A DNA stretch of 42,060 nt from CAYRZF01 sp964428805 (lineage in GTDB: Bacteria > Methylomirabilota > Methylomirabilia > Rokubacteriales > CSP1-6). Below the pieces are notes generated by a model that searched no databases, had not been told where the DNA came from, and worked only from the letters and a program-made list of their open reading frames with translations. Within the stretch, counting starts at the first letter, position 1, and the number at the start of each line of letters is the position of its first letter. Of this stretch, positions 1-7,657 are shown piece by piece. The DNA is taken from positions 1 to 42,060 of the forward strand of contig CAYRZF010000009.1 in the NCBI GenBank assembly GCA_964428805.1, in the 5' to 3' direction. A program made the position numbers and the translations under genes.

Positions 1-42
1 CCCCAGCCCCGCGACGTCCTGCGGCTCGCACTGCCACGCCCA

Positions 43-939
43 TCAGCGCGGGGGCCCCTTGACGACGAATCCTGGAATCCCCTTCCCGTCCAGTTCAGCC
101 TTCGCCGCTTCCGCCTCCTTCCGGTCGGGGAAGCCGCCGACCCGCACGACGTGGACCGTCCCCTTCTCACCGCCGACGCGGCGAATTTTCACGTCCATCC
201 CCGCGTCGGCCAGCTCTTTGGAGAGCGCGACGGCATCGCGGAGCGGCATCGGCGGGCGCACGACGGCGCCGCCCTTGACGGCGTCGGCCCGCAAGCCCTT
301 GGCTTTGACCTTGTCGTAGACGTCCCGCTGGCGGACACCTGCCACGAAGATCTCGTTACCGCTCCCTGCCCCCCCTCCGCGCGTCACCGTCGCGCGCTGG
401 ACGGAGTATTTCTCGCCGGTCAGCCGCGCGGCGAGACGCGCGGCGTTCTTGGGATCGCTGAAGGCCCCAACCTGAACCCAGTAGTCTCCTTTGGACGGGG
501 CGGCGGGCGCGCTGACGGCCGGCTTGGGAGCCGGCCCGGTGAGCTTTTCGGCGACCTTGGGTGCCGGGGGAGTCGAGGGCGCAGCGGGTACCGCCGGCTT
601 GGGGGTTGGGGGCGCAGGCTGCTCGGCGACCTTGGGTGCCGGTGGGGTCGGGGGGGCCGTGGGCGCCGCGGGAGCAGGAGGCGGGGATGGCGGCGGCTGA
701 GGCGCCACCGGCTGAGGCTTGGGAGGCGGCGCCTGAGCGGGCTTGACGATCGGAACCGTGGGCTTTGTGGAAGGCCCGAGCCAATCAAGCACGTAGGGCA
801 GCGCGAGCACACCCACCACCGCTAAGGTGATGACGATGAGCAGCGCCCGGAACCACATGGCCGCGAAGATGCTCCGCCCCGCCTCCTCTTCTTCGTATTC
901 CTCTTCGTCTTCTTCGTAGTCGTCGCGCTCAGGGCTCAT
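43..939 (-). CDS. SPOR-domain membrane protein
   Basis: 298-residue protein that probably binds septal peptidoglycan. Residues 1-25 are strongly acidic (Asp/Glu-rich cytoplasmic tail), about 28-50 form one transmembrane helix, and about 58-148 are a Pro/Ala-rich linker with repeated PAPKVAE-type units. The C-terminal half is periplasmic and carries two SPOR-like repeats: one starts at YWVQVGAF (about 152), the second at about 230-298 with VHVVRVGGF. SPOR domains bind denuded glycan strands at division sites; this topology (short acidic tail, one helix, Pro-rich linker, terminal SPOR) resembles FtsN/DedD-type proteins. It lies 116 bases downstream of the DUF3047 gene and a weak promoter precedes it. 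The family call is firm; a specific role in division is inference. Confidence 0.88.
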   Translation of the reverse strand: MSPERDDYEEDEEEYEEEEAGRSIFAAMWFRALLIVITLAVVGVLALPYVLDWLGPSTKPTVPIVKPAQAPPPKPQPVAPQPPPSPPPAPAAPTAPPTPPAPKVAEQPAPPTPKPAVPAAPSTPPAPKVAEKLTGPAPKPAVSAPAAPSKGDYWVQVGAFSDPKNAARLAARLTGEKYSVQRATVTRGGGAGSGNEIFVAGVRQRDVYDKVKAKGLRADAVKGGAVVRPPMPLRDAVALSKELADAGMDVKIRRVGGEKGTVHVVRVGGFPDRKEAEAAKAELDGKGIPGFVVKGPPR

Positions 940-981
940 CCAGGCGACCTTATTCCCTCGGGCGGGTTTTACGCGGCGTCA

Positions 982-1009
982 ATCTTATCATGGACCGGCA
1001 ACGCAACAA
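982..1009 (-). promoter_or_regulatory. weak candidate promoter for the SPOR gene
   Basis: On the minus strand TTGTTG (1004-1009) and TAAGAT (982-987) are 16 bases apart, in the AT-richer part of the 116-base gap before the SPOR gene. Both boxes match the sigma70 consensus only partly, so this is tentative. Confidence 0.3.
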
Positions 1010-1041
1010 ACTGATTTTGCTTTGGGTTCTGCCGAGTTAGC

Positions 1042-1056
1042 ACCCTGCCCCAGGGT
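1042..1056 (-). terminator. small hairpin at the end of the DUF3047 gene
   Basis: Perfect inverted repeat ACCCTG/CAGGGT with a 3-base loop, touching the DUF3047 stop codon. No U-run follows, so it is a weak terminator candidate or an mRNA 3'-end hairpin. Confidence 0.25.
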
Positions 1057-2090
1057 CAGTGCTTGAGGAGAGGGATGCCACCCGTCCGGACAGGGGCCCG
1101 GTGAAAGACCAGCTCACCCACGAGCGACTCGGCCTGGCTCCCGGTGTCGTTGGAGTCGATCATGATCGCCACCTTCCCCACCTGCGGCGGTTCCTTGCCG
1201 AAGAGACCCACGTAATCCTGGTACACGTTCCGCTCCTCCTGGACCCACTGGCCCAGCCGCTCCGCTCCGCTCTGGAGCACCGTGAGCTTCACGCTGGAGG
1301 ACTGGGGACTCGTCGTCTGGAGGCCCACCGGAGCCCGCGTGTCCCAAATGTACCCCACCACATCGCTATTGATCCGGGGAAACGGCCACCGGGGAAAAAT
1401 CACGTACACCTGGGCCGCCTGGTCATCGGCGGACCGCTCGCGAATATCCCCGCCGGCAGGAAGTTTGCTGACCTTCCAGGACCAGGTCAGCAACGGAAAT
1501 TCCTTGACGTCCAGCACCACGTCCCGATAGAGGGCGAAGGAAGTCCGCTCGCTCGAGAGCCGGAACACGACGCGCCCTTCGTCCCTCACCACGTCCACCT
1601 GCGCCCGTCCCGCGAACTCTTTCAACTCCCAACCCGCGGGCGGCCCTGAAATTGGCAGCCTGGTCGGGATCTCGTCCAGGATCTTCACCACCACCCGGTC
1701 CCCGGGACCGCCGCGCGGCACCACCGCCATCGCCCGCTTCTGGGATGACTCCTTCCCTCGAGGAGTTTCCTCGGAAGGGTCGGTCGCCACCGGAGGGGGC
1801 GAAGGAGGCCTCTGGGTCGCCGGGTCCGGGACAATGGGTTTGGCGAAGCCGGCGGGACGGTCGCTCACCGACGGGGGAGGAGGTGTGCGAGGCGCAGGCG
1901 CAGCGGCGGGGGGGGCCGCGGGCGCCGGCGCCGTGACCGTCGGCACGCTGGACGGCGCCCCCTCGAAGAGGCGGCTATAGAAGTGGCGGTGGCGGGGACT
2001 GGCAACAAGCAGCCCGACGACGGCGAGCACCACGCCGATGCCGACGGCCACGCCGACCGGTGAGCCGCGCCGACCCCGGCGGCGCGTCAT
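1056..2090 (-). CDS. DUF3047 family protein
   Basis: 344 residues. An N-terminal helix (about 13-30) after an Arg-rich start suggests a signal anchor; residues about 45-105 are a Pro/Ala-rich linker; about 130-335 is the DUF3047 domain. Visible landmarks are the LTWSWKV strand, a DDQAAQVYVIF segment and the terminal DSNDTGS..VGELVF stretch, all typical of this family of unknown function (I recall beta-sandwich, carbohydrate-binding-like folds being suggested). The domain should lie outside the cytoplasmic membrane. Its ATG overlaps the der stop codon as ATGA (2087-2090), so it is translationally coupled to der. Family call good; function unknown. Confidence 0.82.
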   Translation of the reverse strand: MTRRRGRRGSPVGVAVGIGVVLAVVGLLVASPRHRHFYSRLFEGAPSSVPTVTAPAPAAPPAAAPAPRTPPPPSVSDRPAGFAKPIVPDPATQRPPSPPPVATDPSEETPRGKESSQKRAMAVVPRGGPGDRVVVKILDEIPTRLPISGPPAGWELKEFAGRAQVDVVRDEGRVVFRLSSERTSFALYRDVVLDVKEFPLLTWSWKVSKLPAGGDIRERSADDQAAQVYVIFPRWPFPRINSDVVGYIWDTRAPVGLQTTSPQSSSVKLTVLQSGAERLGQWVQEERNVYQDYVGLFGKEPPQVGKVAIMIDSNDTGSQAESLVGELVFHRAPVRTGGIPLLKH

Positions 2091-3418
2091 CGGCGCCTCC
2101 GCACGCGGCCTTTCGGCGCGAGGCGAAAGAGCAGGCGCACGGGCGAGCCCGTGAAGCCGAATGCCTGGCGAAGCGAGCCGATCAGATAGCGCTCGTAGGA
2201 GAAGTGGATTTTATCTGGCTGGTTGACCCGCACGGCGAACGTCGGGGGCGCGACGCCCACTTGGGCGGCAGAGTGGAGCGTGAGAGGGATCCCTTTGTGG
2301 CTCACCGGGCGCCGTTCCATGGCCTGGCCGAGCGTCTTGGCGACAAGGGCGGGCGGGATCCGCTTCACCGCCTCGGCGGCCACTTGGTCTACGGCGTCGA
2401 ACAGCTCCTCCAGCCCCAGGCGCGTCACCGCCGAGGTGAAGGCGACCGGAGCGTACACGAGAAATGGGACGCGGTCGCGGATCTGCTCGACGACCTCGGC
2501 GCGTCGCACCATCCCCCGCGGAACCAGGTCCCACTTGTTCACCGTGACCACGGTCGCGCACCCGGCGTCATGGGCGTAGCCCGCGATGTGAGAATCTTGC
2601 GCCGTCATACCCTCCGAGACGTCCAGGAGCAGGATCGCTACCTGGGCACGCTCCAGGCTCCGGAGCGCCATTACGACGGCGAGCTTTTCCAAGGGCTCGG
2701 TGACCTTTCCCTTGCGGCGGATTCCCGCGGTGTCGATGAGAACGTACGCGCGGCCACGGTAGGAAAACGGCGTGTCCACCGCGTCGCGGGTCGTCCCCGG
2801 CGCCTCGTGAACCAGGACACGCTCCGATCCGAGCAGGGCGTTTACGAGCGAGGACTTGCCGACGTTCGGCCGTCCCACGACCGCCACTCTCACCGCCTCC
2901 CCCTCCGGCGCGCCGGACGGGGCCGGGGCCGCCTCCCGGAGTGACTCCAGCAGTTCCGCCACGCCCCGACCGTGCTCGGCTGACACCGCGGAGACCCGCG
3001 GGAACCCAAGCTCGTACACTTCCCCCAGCAGGGCTTCCTGCGCGGGGCCCTCGACCTTGTTGGCCACCACGACCACCGGCCGCTGGCTCTTCCTGAGAAT
3101 TCTGGCGATCTCGTGCTCCATCGGCGTCACGCCCGTCCGGCCATCCACCACGAAGAGGACCAGGTCCGATTCCTCGATGGCCGCTCTCACGTGGCGGCCC
3201 ACCGCCTGGACGAGATCGTGATCGGAGGTGAGATCGAAGCCCCCGGTGTCCACGACCGTCGCCTGCCACCCCGCGAACTGCACGAGGCCGTAGAGCCGGT
3301 CCCGGGTGACGCCCGGCACGTCGCGCACCAAAGCCTGGCGGCGCCCCACCAGCCGGTTGAAGAGGGTGGACTTGCCGACGTTGGGGCGCCCCACGATGGT
3401 GATGACAGGCCTGACCAT
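2087..3418 (-). CDS. der: ribosome-assembly GTPase Der (EngA)
   Basis: 443 residues, the usual Der length, with the tandem GTPase architecture unique to this family. First G domain: GRPNVGKS at 10-17, DTGG at 57-60, NKVE at 120-123. Second G domain: GRPNVGKS at 182-189, DTAG at 229-232, NKWD at 294-297. A KH-like domain follows at about 350-435 and the protein ends in a basic APKGRVRRRR tail. Der acts in the cytoplasm in late assembly of the 50S ribosomal subunit and is normally essential. Its ATG shares one base with the TGA of the upstream DUF512 gene (TGATG at 3416-3420), and its own stop overlaps the next gene's start, so three genes are coupled. Confidence 0.98.
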   Translation of the reverse strand: MVRPVITIVGRPNVGKSTLFNRLVGRRQALVRDVPGVTRDRLYGLVQFAGWQATVVDTGGFDLTSDHDLVQAVGRHVRAAIEESDLVLFVVDGRTGVTPMEHEIARILRKSQRPVVVVANKVEGPAQEALLGEVYELGFPRVSAVSAEHGRGVAELLESLREAAPAPSGAPEGEAVRVAVVGRPNVGKSSLVNALLGSERVLVHEAPGTTRDAVDTPFSYRGRAYVLIDTAGIRRKGKVTEPLEKLAVVMALRSLERAQVAILLLDVSEGMTAQDSHIAGYAHDAGCATVVTVNKWDLVPRGMVRRAEVVEQIRDRVPFLVYAPVAFTSAVTRLGLEELFDAVDQVAAEAVKRIPPALVAKTLGQAMERRPVSHKGIPLTLHSAAQVGVAPPTFAVRVNQPDKIHFSYERYLIGSLRQAFGFTGSPVRLLFRLAPKGRVRRRR

Positions 3419-4752
3419 CAGACGGTGACGAGGTTCTCGAGCAGAGCGGTCAAGAGGGCCCGCGCCGTTGACGCCGCGGGGCGGACGGGCACCCCGAGGG
3501 CGGCTTCCAAGTCCGCCGCGGTGAGGTCGTCGAGGAACACGTTGGCCTCATCCCTGAGCGCCACGTCGGGAAGCAGCACGAGGTCGCCGAGCGAGCGGCC
3601 TGACAGCTGCGCGAGAATGTCCTGACCCGTCAGCAGACCGGCCACGCCGATGTTCCCGCCGAAGAACTCGTTGACCACGGGCAGCACGGTGACTGTCAGG
3701 CCGTCGACCCGGACCTGGTCAAGCAAGGCGCCGAGGCGCGCAGCGAACATCTCCCCCGTGACGACGCTCACGGCTCGGGCGGGCTGGACCTCCCGCGGCA
3801 GGTGCTGGAGCGCGCGCCGAAACTCCTCGGTGAAACGGCGGACCAATCCCACCCCGTCCTCGACCAGCGGGAACCCCTCATAGTCGCGGGTCGGCGGCGG
3901 TTCGAGCCCGCCCGCCAGGTACAGCTCGTCGGCGGCGAACACGAGCCGGCTGCCGAGGCGTCTTCGATACTCCCGCTGCCACGCCTCGATGGCGCCCACC
4001 AGGTCACGAGCCTCGGCCGGCGTCACCGTTCTCAGAGCCGGCAGCCGTTCGCGGAAACGGGTGAGCCCCACCGGCACCACCGCCACCGTCGCGACGCCCG
4101 GGTAGAGCTCAGCCAGATCCTTCACGCTCTTCTCGAGGTGGGGGCCGTCATTCCACTCAGGACACAACACGATCTGGGCGTGCATCCTGATGCCTGCCCG
4201 GGCCAGCCGTCTCATCCGCGGCAAGAGATCGCCCTTGATTCTCGGCTTGCCCAGGAGTGCCCAGCGGAGGTCAGGGTCCGTCGCATGAACCGACACGTAG
4301 AGCGGGGAGAGGCGCTGCGTTTCGATGCGCTGGAGCTCCTCCTCGGGGAGGTCGGTCAGGGTAATGTAGTTGCCGTGCAGGAACGAGAGGCGGTAGTCGT
4401 CGTCCTTGACGTACAGGCTCTTTCGCATCCCCTTGGGAAGCTGGTGGATGAAGCAGAAGACGCACTTGTTGGCGCAGGTGGAAATGTCGGCGGGCCGGGG
4501 TACCTGGAGCTCCACCCCCAGGTCTTTTCCCTCCCGCCGGTGAATGATGAGCGATTCCGTGCGCCCGTTGCGGTCCACCTCGATGCGTAGGCTCTCCTCC
4601 CCTGCCTGGAAGTGGAAATCAATGCTGTCGCGAAGCGGCACACCGTTGATGGACAGCAGGCGATCGCCCGCCATCAGCCCGGCGACGGCCGCAGCGCTCC
4701 GCGGCCGAATCTGGGCGACCACCACGCCCTCAGCGGACGAGGGTCGGGGCAC
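3418..4752 (-). CDS. PDZ/radical-SAM-like DUF512 protein
   Basis: 444 residues. A PDZ-like domain occupies about 8-60 (GVVVAQIRPRSAAAVAGL, then GDRLLSING). A CxxxCxxC cluster motif follows (C93, C97, C100) and a radical-SAM-like barrel leads into the C-terminal DUF512 region. This matches a conserved family annotated as putative radical SAM (DUF512), very often located next to der. No substrate is established to my knowledge. The start is supported because PDZ homology begins within ten residues. The 5' end overlaps the end of pgsA by 23 bases and the stop overlaps the der start, so a link to ribosome assembly is suggested by context only. Confidence 0.9.
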   Translation of the reverse strand: MPRPSSAEGVVVAQIRPRSAAAVAGLMAGDRLLSINGVPLRDSIDFHFQAGEESLRIEVDRNGRTESLIIHRREGKDLGVELQVPRPADISTCANKCVFCFIHQLPKGMRKSLYVKDDDYRLSFLHGNYITLTDLPEEELQRIETQRLSPLYVSVHATDPDLRWALLGKPRIKGDLLPRMRRLARAGIRMHAQIVLCPEWNDGPHLEKSVKDLAELYPGVATVAVVPVGLTRFRERLPALRTVTPAEARDLVGAIEAWQREYRRRLGSRLVFAADELYLAGGLEPPPTRDYEGFPLVEDGVGLVRRFTEEFRRALQHLPREVQPARAVSVVTGEMFAARLGALLDQVRVDGLTVTVLPVVNEFFGGNIGVAGLLTGQDILAQLSGRSLGDLVLLPDVALRDEANVFLDDLTAADLEAALGVPVRPAASTARALLTALLENLVTV

Positions 4753-5293
4753 GGGGCTCCCTCGGAGACGGAGGACTGTGCAGCCGGGTTCCCCGGTAGA
4801 GATACTGGATCCCGGAGGCGGTGGTGAAGATCGCGGTGGCCAGGACGAAGACCTTCGGGGCCGTGGGAATCTTGAAGTACACGGAGAGCATCGCAGCGAG
4901 CACCGTCAGCATCTGGAGGAACGTCGAAGCCTTGCCGAGCCACGTGGGGGTCGGGTAAATCGTCCCGCCGGAGATGTGGATCAGCGCCGCGCCCAGGATC
5001 AACACCACGTCCCGGCTGATGACGACGGCGGTGATCCAGAACGGAAGGACCTTGAGATACGTCAGGGTGATGAAGGACGCGGTCAGGAGGAGCTTGTCGG
5101 CCATGGGGTCGAGGAAGGCGCCGAGGCGGGTCTGGTTCCCCCGCTGCCGGGCGAAATAGCCGTCCAGGGTATCGGTGAGGCTGGCCAGCAGGAAGACGAC
5201 GAGCGCCGTCGTCGGACGCCGGTACACGAGCTGCGTCACGAACACGGGGATCAGGATGATCCGAACAATCGTCAGCCAGTTGGCGAGTCCCAC
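4730..5293 (-). CDS. pgsA: CDP-alcohol phosphatidyltransferase, PgsA type
   Basis: Integral membrane enzyme, most likely CDP-diacylglycerol:glycerol-3-phosphate phosphatidyltransferase, the committed step to phosphatidylglycerol and cardiolipin. The complete CDP-OH-P signature is present (D41, D44-G45, A48-R49, G58, D62, D66), preceded by the family-typical ANWLTIVRIILIP start and followed by several hydrophobic helices. I choose GTG at 5293 (187 aa). An in-frame TTG at 5308 adds five residues but has no ribosome site and would lie upstream of the predicted transcript start from the extended -10 at 5312-5320. Other CDP-alcohol transferases share the motif, so the exact acceptor is inferred. 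Confidence 0.9.
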   Translation of the reverse strand: MGLANWLTIVRIILIPVFVTQLVYRRPTTALVVFLLASLTDTLDGYFARQRGNQTRLGAFLDPMADKLLLTASFITLTYLKVLPFWITAVVISRDVVLILGAALIHISGGTIYPTPTWLGKASTFLQMLTVLAAMLSVYFKIPTAPKVFVLATAIFTTASGIQYLYRGTRLHSPPSPREPRAPTLVR

Positions 5294-5311
5294 GGGAAAC
5301 CCCAGCAACCC

Positions 5312-5320
5312 ATTTTAGCA
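5312..5320 (-). promoter_or_regulatory. extended -10 promoter for pgsA
   Basis: Minus-strand TGC directly followed by TAAAAT (5312-5317) gives an extended -10 box; no good -35 is seen. Transcription would begin near 5305, leaving about 12 bases before the GTG start at 5293. Confidence 0.45.
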
Positions 5321-5328
5321 CTCTTCGG

Positions 5329-5391
5329 GCGCGGGCTTTGCCCGCGCAACGCGGTATGGGGGAGGCCTCGGAGGGGGCCGTCGAGGCCCCC
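5329..5391. terminator. two GC hairpins between hflX and pgsA
   Basis: A perfect 8-bp stem GCGCGGGC/GCCCGCGC with a TTT loop (5329-5347) and a 7-bp stem GGGGGCC/GGCCCCC (5373-5391). They lie just after the hflX stop and before the pgsA promoter, so they may end or attenuate hflX transcription. No U-run follows in that direction, so intrinsic termination is uncertain. Confidence 0.4.
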
Positions 5392-5399
5392 GCCGATTT

Positions 5400-6683
5400 T
5401 TAGACGCCGGCCACCCGATAGGCCGAGACTCGACTGAGAAGCGGGCGCGGCAGTGCCACGTCCAGCAGGACGCCGGCCTCGCCGTCTTCCCGCCGAAGCA
5501 CGCGGCCCTTCCGGTAGCAGAGAGCGAGCGCTGGCCCGTCGGCGTAGGGAATCTGTAGAGTGACGTAACCCACGCCGGGTCTGAGCGCTCCCTCGATGGC
5601 GGCGAGCAGCTCTGGCAGGCCGGCCTGCGTGACGGCGGAGACCGGGATGCCGTCTGACTCCTCCCCCAGCCGCCGCAGATCCCGCGGCTCTTCGACACGG
5701 TCCACCTTGTTCAGCGCAAGCAGCACGGGCCGGTCCCCGAGGTCCAGATCGGCCAAGAGTCGCTCCACAGCCCGCATCTGTTCTTCCGCCCTCGGATGGC
5801 TCGCGTCCAGCACGTGGAGGAGCACATCGGCGTCGTGGAGTTGCTCGAGCGTCGCCCTGAAGGCGGCGATCAGCTCGGGGGGGAGCTTCCGGATGAAACC
5901 GACCGTATCGGTGAGGATGAACGGTTGGCGATTCGGAGGGGCGACCAGTCGGGCGGCGGGATCGAGGGTGACGAAGAGCTGGTCGGCAACCCGGAAGTGC
6001 GACCCCGACAGACGGTTCAGGAGCGTGGTCTTCCCGGCGTTGGTGTAGCCGACGAGCGCGACGATCGGCCATCCCACGGCAAGCCGGCGATCGCGGAGGA
6101 GCCGGCGGTGACGCTGGACACGCCCGAGTTCGCTCTGGATCTTGAGGATCCGGCGGCGGATGATACGTCGGTCGGACTCCAGCTGGGTCTCCCCGGGCCC
6201 CCGGGTACCAATGCCGCCCCCGAGCCGTTCCAGGTGACTCCAGCGCCTGACGAGCCGGGGGAGCAGATAGGAAAGCTGAGCCAGCTCCACCTGGAGCTTC
6301 CCCTCGCTGGTCCGCGCGCGCTGGGCGAAGATGTCGAGGATCAGCGCGCGCCGGTCAATAACCTTGAGGCCGAGAGCCCGGGAGAGGTTCCGCTCCTGGG
6401 CAGGCGAGAGGTTGTCGTCCGTGATCACGACATCGGCCGTTCGTTCGCGCGCCAGGTCCTTCAACTCTTCCGTCTTCCCCTTGCCGAAGTAGAGCCTGGA
6501 CGAGCGAGACGGGAAGTTCTGAATGAGGCGGCCGACCACGACGGCCCCCGCGGACTCTGTCAGACGACCCAGTTCCTCCAATGACTCCTCGACGTCCGAG
6601 CGCGACTGCTTGGGAATCCGCAGCGCGGCGAGGAGAACCCGCTCGCGGTTGCCGTTGGTGTCCACCACGCGCGGCCCCCTCAT
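5400..6683 (-). CDS. hflX: ribosome-associated GTPase HflX
   Basis: 427 residues. An N-terminal nucleotide-binding-like domain (about 15-150) precedes the glycine-rich HflX hallmark GGGIGTRGPGETQLE (155-169), a helical linker, and the GTPase domain with the P-loop GYTNAGKT (212-219), DTVGF (about 259-263) and NKVD (325-328). HflX splits or rescues stalled ribosomes in the cytoplasm. I place the start at ATG 6683, which overlaps the miaA stop as ATGA (6680-6683); an upstream in-frame start at 6710 would overlap miaA by 31 bases and adds nine non-conserved residues. The miaA-hflX neighbourhood is common in bacteria. Confidence 0.97.
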   Translation of the reverse strand: MRGPRVVDTNGNRERVLLAALRIPKQSRSDVEESLEELGRLTESAGAVVVGRLIQNFPSRSSRLYFGKGKTEELKDLARERTADVVITDDNLSPAQERNLSRALGLKVIDRRALILDIFAQRARTSEGKLQVELAQLSYLLPRLVRRWSHLERLGGGIGTRGPGETQLESDRRIIRRRILKIQSELGRVQRHRRLLRDRRLAVGWPIVALVGYTNAGKTTLLNRLSGSHFRVADQLFVTLDPAARLVAPPNRQPFILTDTVGFIRKLPPELIAAFRATLEQLHDADVLLHVLDASHPRAEEQMRAVERLLADLDLGDRPVLLALNKVDRVEEPRDLRRLGEESDGIPVSAVTQAGLPELLAAIEGALRPGVGYVTLQIPYADGPALALCYRKGRVLRREDGEAGVLLDVALPRPLLSRVSAYRVAGV

Positions 6684-7627
6684 GGGGTGAGCCCGTCCTG
6701 AATAATCCACTTCTCCACCTGCTCCGCCACTCCCTCGACCCCTCCGGCCGCCTCCACGTCCACCCAGCGGATCCCGGGCTCACGCGCGAACCAGGTCCAC
6801 TGGCGCTTCGCGTACTGTCGGGTATCGCGCTTCATGTCATGGATGGCGCCAGCCGCAAGCAATTCCCCGCGGATAACCCGCACGAAGTGCCGGTAGCCGA
6901 TCCCCTGCATGGCGGGCAGGGACGGGTCGTAGCCGGCTTCGAGCAGCGCCCGCGTTTCCCCCAGGAGCCCGCGGGCGACCATGGCGTCCACGCGCGCCCC
7001 GAGCGCGGCGTAGAGCGCGGCGCGAGGCCGGGTGAGCCCCACCAGGAGGAGCGTCCACTCCGAGCGGCTCTCACTCCAATGAGATGTCACGCCACGGGGA
7101 GCGCCGGTGACGCGATGGATCTCCAGCGCGCGGATAATCCGGACAGGATCGCGCTCGTGAATCCGGTCGGCGGCCTTTGGGTCAACGTCCCTCAGCCGGG
7201 AGTGAAGCGCTTTGAGTCCGTCGCGGCGCAGGAGCTCGTTCAGCTCACGCCGGACGTTGGGGTCCGCCGGCGGAGCGGGAAGGAGCCCCCGAAGAAGCGC
7301 GCGGATGTACAGCCCGGTGCCGCCGACGATCAGGGGGAGTCTCCCCCGCCCCAAGATCGCCGCGATCGCTTCCCGCGCCTCAGCGCTGAAGCGGGCCGCG
7401 TTGTAACGTTCGTCCGGGTTGACAACGTCAATCAGGTGGTGGGGCACCGCCTCCCGTTGAGCCCGGCTCGGCTTGCCTGTGCCGATGTCCATCCCCCGGT
7501 ACACCTGGCGCGAATCCGCGCTGACGACCTCGATGGGGAGACGGGAAGCCAGATGAACGGCCACCTCGGTCTTCCCCGCCCCGGTCGGCCCGGTGATCAC
7601 CGCCAGCGGGGGACGAGAATCGCTCAT
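6680..7627 (-). CDS. miaA: tRNA dimethylallyltransferase MiaA
   Basis: 315 residues. Transfers the dimethylallyl group of DMAPP to N6 of A37 in tRNAs reading U-initial codons. The P-loop GPTGAGKT lies at 13-20, followed by the SADSRQVYRGMDIGTGKP segment that holds the family's catalytic Asp and substrate residues; ERYNAARFS and the mid-protein GTGLY region are also typical. Length is normal. The gene lies 30 bases after mutL and overlaps hflX by the ATGA junction, giving a mutS-mutL-miaA-hflX order like that of many bacterial mut/miaA regions. Confidence 0.97.
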   Translation of the reverse strand: MSDSRPPLAVITGPTGAGKTEVAVHLASRLPIEVVSADSRQVYRGMDIGTGKPSRAQREAVPHHLIDVVNPDERYNAARFSAEAREAIAAILGRGRLPLIVGGTGLYIRALLRGLLPAPPADPNVRRELNELLRRDGLKALHSRLRDVDPKAADRIHERDPVRIIRALEIHRVTGAPRGVTSHWSESRSEWTLLLVGLTRPRAALYAALGARVDAMVARGLLGETRALLEAGYDPSLPAMQGIGYRHFVRVIRGELLAAGAIHDMKRDTRQYAKRQWTWFAREPGIRWVDVEAAGGVEGVAEQVEKWIIQDGLTP

Positions 7628-7657
7628 GAGTCAATCATATCCTGGTCAGGTCTATCC

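Noticed and set aside
5329..5391. Small RNA or riboswitch upstream of pgsA
   Set aside because: Only two simple hairpins are seen, with no known riboswitch core; they lie between an hflX stop and a pgsA extended -10 box.
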